The notes below the pieces were generated by a model. That model saw only the letters and a program-made list of their open reading frames with translations, was not told where the DNA came from and did no database searches. Shown piece after piece: positions 8,888 to 16,246 of a DNA stretch of 64,000 nucleotides (position 1 is its first letter; each line of letters opens with the position of its first letter). Both the position numbers and the translations under genes were made by a program. This DNA is from Microbacteriaceae bacterium 3FA27C10 (GTDB lineage: Bacteria; Actinomycetota; Actinomycetes; Actinomycetales; Microbacteriaceae), in the NCBI GenBank assembly GCA_005502775.1, contig SCNI01000002.1:124001-188000 (forward strand). Direction: 5' to 3'.

Positions 8888-9682
8888 TCAGGGGGTGATC
8901 ACGCGGACGCCCGCGGCGTCGAGCGCGGCCTGCAGCGGCGCAGAGGGCGGTGCATCCGTGACGAGGAAGTCGGCGCCACCGAGGGGCGCGACCTGCGCGA
9001 ACAGGCGCTGATCGAACTTGCCGGAGTCGGCCATCACCACGACACGCTCGGCCCGGCTCATCATCTCGGCCATCATGGCGGCATCGCCGAGGTTCGAGGT
9101 GGAGTAACCCTCCTCGGAGACCGCTCCGACGGCGATCAGCGCCAGATCGCAGCGCAGATCGATCTCGGCACCGCCCGGGCCGAGGTTGAAGCTCACGGGC
9201 CCGGTGGTGGCCTGGGTGATGGAACGCACCGAACCGCCGAAGACGTAGAGGTCGCGGAACGCCGTCGGCACGATCTCGGCCGGCACCTGCAGGTTGTTCG
9301 TGGCGATGGTCAGGTCCCGGTGATTGCGCAGAGCGCGCGCGAGCGCGAGCGCAGTGGTTCCTGCATTGATCATCACCACGGAGCCGTCCTCCACCAGGGT
9401 GGCGGCCAGCTCTCCGATCTGCTCCTTCTCGGCCGCACGCAGACGCAGGCGGACATCCAGCCCTCGGTCGATCGTGCGACTCACCGCGGCCAGACTGAGC
9501 GCCCCGCCATGGGTGCGCACGATCTGGCCGTCTGAGTCGAGTTGGTCGAGATCGCGCCGGATGGTGTCGATCGAGACCGAGAACTGCTCGGCGAGTGCGG
9601 CGACGGTCACCTGTCCATGCTGATTGATCGCATCCGCGAGGGCCGCCTTCCGTCCAGCGGGAAGTCGTCGTAGTTCGCTCAT
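8888..9682 (-). CDS. DeoR/GlpR-family transcriptional regulator
   Basis: A 264-residue repressor with an N-terminal DeoR winged helix (about 1-57: VTVAALAEQFSVSIDTIRRDLDQL) and a C-terminal sugar-phosphate-binding DeoRC domain (ISOCOT fold, VVMINAGTTALALARAL and VMADSGKFDQ). Such regulators usually respond to a phosphorylated sugar. The ATG at 9682 matches family N-termini; an upstream in-frame start at 9742 would lie inside the divergent promoter region. It is transcribed away from the ABC transporter and presumably controls that cluster through the inverted repeat at 9710-9736. Confidence 0.93.
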   Translation of the reverse strand: MSELRRLPAGRKAALADAINQHGQVTVAALAEQFSVSIDTIRRDLDQLDSDGQIVRTHGGALSLAAVSRTIDRGLDVRLRLRAAEKEQIGELAATLVEDGSVVMINAGTTALALARALRNHRDLTIATNNLQVPAEIVPTAFRDLYVFGGSVRSITQATTGPVSFNLGPGGAEIDLRCDLALIAVGAVSEEGYSTSNLGDAAMMAEMMSRAERVVVMADSGKFDQRLFAQVAPLGGADFLVTDAPPSAPLQAALDAAGVRVITP

Positions 9683-9709
9683 ACGGCAACAAATAGCACG
9701 AAAGCGAGA

Positions 9710-9736
9710 AAATGTGTGCGCGCGCGGCACACATTT
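9710..9736. promoter_or_regulatory. inverted repeat, candidate DeoR operator
   Basis: AAATGTGTG (9710-9718) and CACACATTT (9728-9736) are perfect 9-bp arms around a 9-bp alternating CG spacer, extended by GAGA/TCTC outside. It lies between the regulator start (9682) and the -35 box of the ABC-transporter promoter, the expected site for a self-regulating divergent repressor. Assignment to this regulator is inference. Confidence 0.5.
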
Positions 9737-9752
9737 CTCCACAAGTTGCAGC

Positions 9753-9781
9753 TTGACGCCGTTTTATGCGAGGTCTAGCAT
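9753..9781 (+). promoter_or_regulatory. sigma-70-type promoter of the sugar ABC cluster
   Basis: TTGACG (9753-9758), a 17-bp spacer, and TAGCAT (9776-9781) form a good primary-sigma promoter, with the transcription start expected near 9788, about 48 bp before the binding-protein ATG. Confidence 0.6.
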
Positions 9782-9835
9782 TCAAACACTGCATCAAGGC
9801 GCAAATTACAGCGCCGCCGTCCTGAATGGAGAATC

Positions 9836-11125
9836 ATGAGCAATGACGCTCGTACACGAGGCGCCCTCCGCCTCTTCGGTGTTCTCGCCGTAGCCGCCAC
9901 CGTGGCCGCTACCGCCGGATGCTCCGCGTCCGGATCATCGGCTTCCTCCGATGGCCCTGTCACCCTCGAATTCGCACAGTGGTGGGAGCCGGAGCTTCCC
10001 GCCGGTGCCCTGCGGGGCATCATGGACGACTTCGAGGCCGCCAACCCCGGTATCAAGGTCAACCTGTTGAGCGGACCGTACGCCTCGACGAAGGAGCAGC
10101 TCTTCGCCGGAGCCGCCGCCGGAACCATGTCGGACGTCGTGGGACTCGACGGCGCCTGGGTCAGCGATTTCGCCAAGCAGGGCGCTCTCGCCGATCTGAC
10201 CAAGCTGATGTCCGACGCCGGCTACGACGACAGCCAGCTCGCGAGCCAGATCAAGGTCGACGGCTCGACCTACATGATCCCGGCCGTCAACTTCGTCTAC
10301 CCCTTGTTCACGAACGACGACCTGCTCGCGAAAGCGGGAGTGACCGCCCCGCCCTCGACCCGTACCGAGTTCTCGAACGCCGCCAAGGCCGTCACCGCTC
10401 TCGGTGACAACACCAGCGGCTGGATCCTCCCGCTCTCGCAAGAGGCACCCAACGGCATCCAGAACGACGTCATGTCGTGGGTGTGGGCCTCGGGCGGCTC
10501 GATGCTCAAGGACGGCAAACCCGACCTCACCAACTCCGATGTCAAGAGCGCGGTCGAATTCGTGCAGGGCATGTGGAAGGACGGGTCGATCGCACCCGGG
10601 TCGTTCACGATGAAGGAGCAGGACAAGGTCGAGGAGTTCGGCAACGGACGGGTCGGCATGATGATCGATTCGCTCGCTCACATCAACCTCCTCCGCAAGA
10701 ACGACCCCAACCTCAAGTTCAGCATCTCGGCCATTCCGGCCGTCGACGGCTTCAGCGGCGAACGTGGCATCCCTTACGCGTCGTGGGGCCTGGGCGTTTC
10801 GGGCAGCTCCGCGCACCCCGCAGAGGCCTTCAAGCTCGTGCAGTACCTGATGAGCGAGAAGGTCAACTCCGAACTGTCGACCAAGGCGAACGCCTTCCCC
10901 GGCAACACGAAGTCGGTCCCCGACTTCTCGGGGAGCGACCCGCTGTTCAAGACGGCGTTCGACATCTACAAGAAGGGCTACCCGGCCAACGAATTCACCG
11001 GGCTGCCCGTGGCCGAGGAACTGATGCGCACCTTCGACACCCAGTTCCAGAGCCTCTTGAACGGCGACCAGTCGGTCGACGACACCCTCAAGAATGCTCA
11101 GAGCCAGTGGGAGTCGCAGTTCTAG
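9836..11125 (+). CDS. sugar ABC transporter substrate-binding lipoprotein
   Basis: A 429-residue family 1 extracellular solute-binding protein. The signal peptide ends in a lipobox (ATAGC, Cys29), so it should be lipid-anchored outside the membrane. The mature part shows the typical VTLEFAQWWEPE start, DFEAANPGIKVN, and an ERGIPYASWGLGVS segment. It is the first gene of the cluster, with a GGAGA site before the ATG. The substrate cannot be read from sequence; by family it is a mono- or oligosaccharide. A strong hairpin follows the stop codon. Confidence 0.95.
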   Translation: MSNDARTRGALRLFGVLAVAATVAATAGCSASGSSASSDGPVTLEFAQWWEPELPAGALRGIMDDFEAANPGIKVNLLSGPYASTKEQLFAGAAAGTMSDVVGLDGAWVSDFAKQGALADLTKLMSDAGYDDSQLASQIKVDGSTYMIPAVNFVYPLFTNDDLLAKAGVTAPPSTRTEFSNAAKAVTALGDNTSGWILPLSQEAPNGIQNDVMSWVWASGGSMLKDGKPDLTNSDVKSAVEFVQGMWKDGSIAPGSFTMKEQDKVEEFGNGRVGMMIDSLAHINLLRKNDPNLKFSISAIPAVDGFSGERGIPYASWGLGVSGSSAHPAEAFKLVQYLMSEKVNSELSTKANAFPGNTKSVPDFSGSDPLFKTAFDIYKKGYPANEFTGLPVAEELMRTFDTQFQSLLNGDQSVDDTLKNAQSQWESQF

Positions 11126-11179
11126 CCTCTCAACTCTGAGGCCTCTGCTACGAGCGCACCCGTTCTAGCATCCCCAACC

Positions 11180-11225
11180 GGCCGCGTCGCGGTGACGCGC
11201 ATCGTCGTACTCCCGCGACGCGGCC
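11180..11225 (+). terminator. strong intercistronic hairpin between binding protein and permeases
   Basis: Arms GGCCGCGTCGCGG (11180-11192) and CCGCGACGCGGCC (11213-11225) are perfectly complementary over 13 bp with a 20-nt loop. There is no T-tract, and the permease ATG follows 20 bp later. It is more likely a partial attenuator or mRNA 3'-end stabiliser that keeps binding-protein expression above permease expression than a full terminator. Confidence 0.6.
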
Positions 11226-11245
11226 CCCATCTGAAGGAACCCGGC

Positions 11246-12169
11246 ATGACACCGACGTCAGTCGACAGAACCCGGCCAGGCGCCGGCCGGCTCGCGAAAG
11301 CCCGCCGAGGCAGCGAACCGTACGCCTTCATCCTGCCCACCGCCGTTCTTCTCACGGTCTTGATGATCGTCCCCATCGTCATGGTGATCGGCTACTCGTT
11401 CACCAACAACGTGATCACGAACAAGCACCCGCAGCTGGTGGGCCTGCAGAACTACCTCGAGATCCTCGGAGATCCGGTCTTCCACACCGCCGTGATCAAC
11501 ACGACCGTGTTCACCCTCGGGAGCGTCGCCGCGCACCTCGTTCTCGGCCTCGCATTCGCCATGCTGCTGAACACGCCGTTGCTCAGCCGCCTGACCAAGG
11601 CGCTCTTCCGCACCATCTACATTCTCCCGTGGCTCTTCACCGCTGCGGTGATCGCGGTGCTCTGGCGACTGCTGCTCAGCCCGAACGGCGTGATCAACTA
11701 CCTGCTCGACTCCTCCGGTATCGGCAGCGGACAGATCGAATGGCTGTCGAACCCGAGCCTCGCCCTCGGCTCGGTGACCTTCATCAACATCTGGGCGGGC
11801 TACCCGTTCTTCATGATCAGCCTGCTCGCAGGACTGCAGGGCATCCCGCAGGATCTCTACGAAGCGGCCACCGTCGACGGCGCCAACGGCATCCAGAAGT
11901 TCTTCAGCGTCACCATCCCGCAGCTGCGGCCGATCATCATCAGCATGCTGCTGCTCGACCTGATCTGGACCTCCCAGCAATTCGCCCTGATCTGGATGAC
12001 GACGGGCGGCGGCCCGATCAACGTCACCGAGATGCTGAGCACCTACACCTACAAGCTGGCGTTCAGTCGCTACGAGTTCGCTCTCGCCTCGACCAGCGCC
12101 GTCCTCGTTCTCGCGCTGTCGATGGTTCTCGCCGTCTTCTACGTGCGTCACCAGAGAGCCCGTGATTGA
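11246..12169 (+). CDS. sugar ABC transporter permease (MalF/UgpA type)
   Basis: A 307-residue inner-membrane permease with six predicted helices, the first around residues 27-49 (FILPTAVLLTVLMIVPIVMVIGY), and the cytoplasmic EAA loop (YEAATVDGANGIQKFFSVTIPQL) that docks to the ATPase. ATG 11246 follows a GAAGGA site; a longer in-frame start at 11192 falls inside the hairpin and is rejected. It overlaps the next permease gene. No ATP-binding subunit is encoded in the cluster, so a shared MsmK/UgpC-type ATPase is presumably used. Confidence 0.95.
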   Translation: MTPTSVDRTRPGAGRLAKARRGSEPYAFILPTAVLLTVLMIVPIVMVIGYSFTNNVITNKHPQLVGLQNYLEILGDPVFHTAVINTTVFTLGSVAAHLVLGLAFAMLLNTPLLSRLTKALFRTIYILPWLFTAAVIAVLWRLLLSPNGVINYLLDSSGIGSGQIEWLSNPSLALGSVTFINIWAGYPFFMISLLAGLQGIPQDLYEAATVDGANGIQKFFSVTIPQLRPIIISMLLLDLIWTSQQFALIWMTTGGGPINVTEMLSTYTYKLAFSRYEFALASTSAVLVLALSMVLAVFYVRHQRARD

Positions 12170-12170
12170 C

Positions 12171-13019
12171 ATGACGATGACCAAACGCAGTCGCAACCGC
12201 CTCCTCATGAAGGCCGGCGTCATCCTGGCGCTCATCGCCGGCGCCCTCTTCGCGGGCTTCCCGATCCTCTGGATGCTCTCGAGCTCCTTCAAGTCCAACG
12301 GCGAGATCTTCGAGTTCCCCCCGCGGCTGCTGACCGAGGACTTCTCCTTCAGCGCTTACATCTCGATCCTCACCGATCCGACCAAGGTGCGCTTCTTCGT
12401 CAACAGCTACGTCGTGGCCATCGCCGTGACCCTGCTCACGCTCGTGGTGGCCATCCTGGCGGCCTACGCCTTCAGCCGCTTCGAATTCCGGGGCAAGCGC
12501 ATCATCAACGTGGTGATCGTGAGCGTGCAGGCTGTGCCCCCGATCACCCTGCTCATCCCGTACTTCGGGCTCGTGGTGGTGCTCGGGCTCTACAACACCT
12601 ACCCCGGCCTCATCCTCACCTACATGGTGTTCACGCTGCCCTACGCCATCATCATGATGACCGGCTACTTCAACACCCTCCCCCGCGAACTCGACGAAGC
12701 AGTGCGGATGGACGGGGCCGGTTCCATGACGGCGCTCTGGAAGGTGCTCGTCCCCATCGCGGTGCCCGGCATCGTCTCCGTGGGCATCTACACCTTCATG
12801 ATCGCCTGGAACGAGTACCTCTTCGCGCTCACCCTCACCAAGACCGAGGACATGCGCACGGTGCCGATCGGCATCCAGCTGCTGATGGGCCAGCACTCGT
12901 ACCAGTGGAACGAGATCATGGCGATGAGCATCCTGGGGTCGATCCCGGTTCTGATCCTCTTCCTCTTCTTCCAGCGCTACTTCATGGGCGGACTCGCCTC
13001 CGGCTCCGTCAAGAGCTGA
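12171..13019 (+). CDS. sugar ABC transporter permease (MalG/UgpE type)
   Basis: A 282-residue second permease of the importer with six predicted helices and the EAA loop ELDEAVRMDGAGSMTALWKVLVP (about 180-202). The C-terminal QRYFMGGLASGSVK is characteristic of the MalG-like group. ATG 12171 lies 1 bp after the preceding stop; a GTG at 12162 overlapping that stop is an equally plausible start. It is cotranscribed with the first permease and followed 52 bp later by the aldolase. Confidence 0.94.
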   Translation: MTMTKRSRNRLLMKAGVILALIAGALFAGFPILWMLSSSFKSNGEIFEFPPRLLTEDFSFSAYISILTDPTKVRFFVNSYVVAIAVTLLTLVVAILAAYAFSRFEFRGKRIINVVIVSVQAVPPITLLIPYFGLVVVLGLYNTYPGLILTYMVFTLPYAIIMMTGYFNTLPRELDEAVRMDGAGSMTALWKVLVPIAVPGIVSVGIYTFMIAWNEYLFALTLTKTEDMRTVPIGIQLLMGQHSYQWNEIMAMSILGSIPVLILFLFFQRYFMGGLASGSVKS

Positions 13020-13071
13020 CCCCGGTTTTCCATTCCCCCCTGCCAACCACACAGAACAAGGAGAAACACCA

Positions 13072-13932
13072 GTGCTGATCACAGGAAAAGATCTGCTCGC
13101 CGTCGCCCACGAGAACTACTTCGCGGTGCCGGCCTTCAACATCAGCGATTGGGCGATGTTCAACGGAATCGTCGAGATCAGCGAGGAGGAGCAGTCCCCG
13201 CTGATCGTCGCGATCCACCCCGACGAGCTCAGTCACATCACGGCCGACCTGCTCCCCGCGATCATCGCCCGCTCGCACCGCGCCTCGGTGCCCGTGACGA
13301 TCCACCTCGACCACGGGGCGAACTACGAACAGGCGCTCACTGCCATCCAGGCCGGCTTCAAGTCGCTGATGATCGACGGCTCGATGCTCCCCTTCGAGGA
13401 GAACGCGGCGCTCACCAAACGAGTCGCGGAGACGGCGCACAAGGTGGGGCTCTCCGTCGAGGGCGAGCTCGGCACCATCGGCAAGATGGACGAGGAGGCC
13501 GAGGACGGCGCGGTGGAGATCATCTACACCGACCCCGCCGACGCCGTGCGCTTCATCCAGGAGACCGGCGTCGACAGCCTCGCCGTGGCCATCGGCACCT
13601 CGCACGGCATCTACCCCTCGTGGTTGAAGCCCGCGCTGAAGCTCGACCTGCTGAAGGAGATCAAGGCGGCCACGGGCATCCCGCTCGTGCTGCACGGCGG
13701 ATCCGGCAACCCGGACGACGAGATCGCGGAAGCAGTGAAGCTCGGCATCAACAAGATCAACATCTCGAGTGACATCAAGCACGCCTACCACTCGAAGATG
13801 CGCGAGGTGCTGGCCGACGCCGGAGTGCGCGAGCCCAACACCATCCAGCCTCCCTCGCTGGTGGCCATGAAGGAGACGGCCAAGCACAAGATCCGCCTGT
13901 TCGACGCCGCCGGAAAGGCCACACTGTACTGA
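13072..13932 (+). CDS. class II ketose-bisphosphate aldolase
   Basis: A 286-residue zinc-dependent aldolase of the fructose/tagatose-bisphosphate family. Visible elements are the catalytic Asp and zinc His in IHLDHGANYEQA, the Glu in SVEGELGTIG, zinc ligands in IGTSHGIYP and VLHGGSGNPDDE, and phosphate-binding NKINISSDIK. It cleaves a ketose bisphosphate to dihydroxyacetone phosphate and an aldehyde. GTG start with an AAGGAG site at 13058-13063. Its stop overlaps the start of the ADP-dependent kinase by one base (TGATG), implying translational coupling and a shared pathway. Fructose versus tagatose specificity cannot be decided. Confidence 0.93.
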   Translation: MLITGKDLLAVAHENYFAVPAFNISDWAMFNGIVEISEEEQSPLIVAIHPDELSHITADLLPAIIARSHRASVPVTIHLDHGANYEQALTAIQAGFKSLMIDGSMLPFEENAALTKRVAETAHKVGLSVEGELGTIGKMDEEAEDGAVEIIYTDPADAVRFIQETGVDSLAVAIGTSHGIYPSWLKPALKLDLLKEIKAATGIPLVLHGGSGNPDDEIAEAVKLGINKINISSDIKHAYHSKMREVLADAGVREPNTIQPPSLVAMKETAKHKIRLFDAAGKATLY

Positions 13933-15128
13933 TGGACACAGAGATCGTGCTCGGACTCGGCGGCACCGTCGACTACGAGATCGACTGGGACGAGAGCCGT
14001 CTCGATGAGCTCATCCGCTGGTACGGAATCCAGCCCTCCGAGCTCTCGCGGCAGCTGCCGATCGAGTCCGAGCGCGATCTGGTGCGCACCCTGGCCGCGT
14101 TCATCGCCGACGGGGTGGGCGGCGAACGCTTCGTGGCGTCATCGGACATCGTGGAGCAGTTCGCGTCGCGATTCGAGCGGCGCATCACCCTCGGAGGAAC
14201 CTGCGTGCGGGCGGCGATCGCCCTGGACCGCTTGGGCCTGGCGAGCACCGTGCATCTGGTGTCGATCGACGATCATGTGCGCCGGCTGCTGCCGCCCTCG
14301 GTCTCGGTGATCTGCAGTGCCGCCCACGACAGCACTGACCCTCATCTCATCGTGCAGTACCCGGCCGGCGCCTCGCTGCGCGTCGGCGACCAGCTGTACC
14401 GAGCGCGGCATCCGAATCGGATCATCTACACCAACGACCCACCCAACCGTTCGCTCGTGATCAGCCCCGACCTGCCGGCCGTCGTCGCCACCGCGGAGCT
14501 CTTCCTCGTCTCCGGGTTCAACACCATCCAGAGCAAAGCCGTGCTCGAAGCCCGCCTCGACAGCGTCGTCGAGGCGATCGGAAGGATTCCCGAGACCGGC
14601 CTCGTCGTCTACGAAGACGCCGGATATCACCTTCCCGAGTACACGGAGCCGGTACGCCGGCGACTGCTCGGCGCGGTGCACCTCTGGAGCATGAACGAAG
14701 ACGAGCTGCAGCACTACCTCGGCCGCAGCGTCGATCTGCTCGACGCGGAAGACGTGCGCTGGGCCCTGGTCGACGTGAGGCGGGCGTTCCCCGGCCCGGC
14801 GCTCGTCGTGCACACCCGGCACTGGTCGGCGGTGCAGGCCCCGGATGCCGGTCGCTGGGCGGCCGCGGTGCAGGGCGGCATCACCATGGCGAGCACACGC
14901 TACCTGCACGGGGATGACTGGAGCGACGCCGACTACCGCGCGACCAGCCTGCTCCCCCGGCAGGAGGACGCGGTCACGCTGGCCGACGCGCTGCACGCTG
15001 CCTCCGGCGACGAGCTGCTCGTGGTGCCGGCGTTCGAACTGCTCACCGACACGCCGACCACCATCGGGCTGGGCGACTCCTTCGCCGGCGGCCTCATCGA
15101 AGCCCTCAGCCGCGAGACCCGCCGCTGA
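13932..15128 (+). CDS. ADP-dependent phosphofructokinase/glucokinase family kinase
   Basis: A 398-residue ribokinase-fold sugar kinase of the ADP-specific PFK/GK family, which uses ADP rather than ATP as phosphoryl donor in characterised members. Supporting motifs are the NxxE magnesium motif (SMNEDEL, about 255-261), the catalytic GxGD (TIGLGDSFAGG, near 380-390), RIIYTNDP and an ITLGGTCVRAAIAL substrate segment. The family is best known from archaea and animals, and bacterial copies are uncommon. Translational coupling to the aldolase suggests it makes the bisphosphate that the aldolase cleaves. ADP use and substrate are inferred from family only. Confidence 0.85.
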   Translation: MDTEIVLGLGGTVDYEIDWDESRLDELIRWYGIQPSELSRQLPIESERDLVRTLAAFIADGVGGERFVASSDIVEQFASRFERRITLGGTCVRAAIALDRLGLASTVHLVSIDDHVRRLLPPSVSVICSAAHDSTDPHLIVQYPAGASLRVGDQLYRARHPNRIIYTNDPPNRSLVISPDLPAVVATAELFLVSGFNTIQSKAVLEARLDSVVEAIGRIPETGLVVYEDAGYHLPEYTEPVRRRLLGAVHLWSMNEDELQHYLGRSVDLLDAEDVRWALVDVRRAFPGPALVVHTRHWSAVQAPDAGRWAAAVQGGITMASTRYLHGDDWSDADYRATSLLPRQEDAVTLADALHAASGDELLVVPAFELLTDTPTTIGLGDSFAGGLIEALSRETRR

Positions 15129-15196
15129 GACGAGCGGACCGATTCCGCTCAGGAACGAGTCCGCTCAGGAGCCGATCGCGATCGCGTTCCCCCGAC

Positions 15197-15220
15197 GTCC
15201 GCCGGCCTGAGCCGGCGGAC
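15197..15220. terminator. hairpin between convergent kinase and secF genes
   Basis: GTCCGCCGGC (15197-15206), loop CTGA, and the exact complement (15211-15220). A 10-bp GC-rich stem between convergent genes, likely a bidirectional termination element although no clear T-tract follows. Confidence 0.6.
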
Positions 15221-15229
15221 GATCCGGGT

Positions 15230-16246
15230 CTAGGCCGAGACCGAGGGGGACGACGGCGCCGCGGCGGTCGAGCGCTGGCGGTCGGCCAGCACCCGGGCGT
15301 CGTTCTTCTTGATCTTCGCCTCGTTCGAGCGGAACTGCACGTACAGCGGCGAGGCGATGAAGATCGTCGAGTAGGTGCCAACGATGATTCCGATCAGCAG
15401 CGCGAGCGAGATGTCGCGCAGCGTGGCCGCGCCCAGCACGAACGAGCCGATGACGAGGATGGACGCCACCGGCAGCGCGGCCACGATCGAGGTATTGATC
15501 GATCGCACGAGCGTCTGGTTCACCGCGAGGTTCACCATCTCCCCGAAGGTCTGCGTGCCGCGCTCCCCCATGCTGGCCGTGTTCTCACGGATCTTGTCGA
15601 AGACCACCACCGTGTCGTAGAGCGAGTAGCCGAGGATGGTCAGGAATCCGATGACGGCCGCCGGAGTGATCTCCAGACCGGTGAGGCCGTAGACGCCCGC
15701 CGTGATCACGAGGTCGTGCAGCAGGGCGATCAACGCCGCCGCCGCCATCTTCCAGGTGCGGAAGTAGATCGCCATGAAGATCGCCACGAGCACGAGGAAG
15801 ATCACGAGACCGCGGATGGCCTGGGTGGTGATGTCGGCGCCCCAGGTGGCGCCGATGAACGACACCGTGACGTCGTTCGGGGTCACGTCGTAGGCCGTGG
15901 CCAGTGCATTCTGAACAGCCGTGCTCTGGGTGGGATCGAGCTCGTCGGTCTGCACGCGGATGGCGTCCGTACCGAGAGTGCTGACGCGCGGGTTCACCCC
16001 GGGCTGGGCATCGTTGACGGTGTTCGTGGCGAGGGTCTGGTCGAGGTTCGAGACCTGCGACACCGTGAACTCCGAGCCCCCGCGGAACTCGATGCCGAAC
16101 TCGTAGCCGCCGCGGAGCCAGGGCCCCACGAGCGCGATGAGCACGAGCACCGCCGAGATGATGTACCAGAGGCGACGACGGCCGATGAAGTCGATCGAGC
16201 GCTTGCCGGAGTAGAGGTCGTTTCCGAACTGGGAGAAGCTGGCCAT
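15230..16246 (-). CDS. secF: protein translocase subunit SecF
   Basis: RND-like component that, with SecD, uses the proton gradient to drive late steps of Sec export. The 338-residue product has a first helix (about 29-46), a periplasm-side loop with EFGIEFRGGSEF, then five helices including GYSLYDTVVVFDKIRENT, the SecF signature. The C-terminus is a short Ser/Ala-rich tail. Its ATG overlaps the secD stop by one base. Confidence 0.96.
   Translation of the reverse strand: MASFSQFGNDLYSGKRSIDFIGRRRLWYIISAVLVLIALVGPWLRGGYEFGIEFRGGSEFTVSQVSNLDQTLATNTVNDAQPGVNPRVSTLGTDAIRVQTDELDPTQSTAVQNALATAYDVTPNDVTVSFIGATWGADITTQAIRGLVIFLVLVAIFMAIYFRTWKMAAAALIALLHDLVITAGVYGLTGLEITPAAVIGFLTILGYSLYDTVVVFDKIRENTASMGERGTQTFGEMVNLAVNQTLVRSINTSIVAALPVASILVIGSFVLGAATLRDISLALLIGIIVGTYSTIFIASPLYVQFRSNEAKIKKNDARVLADRQRSTAAAPSSPSVSA

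Noticed and set aside
5886-9011. 1041-codon plus-strand open frame across rel
   Set aside because: Antisense shadow of rel, whose HD, synthetase, TGS and ACT domains are unmistakable.
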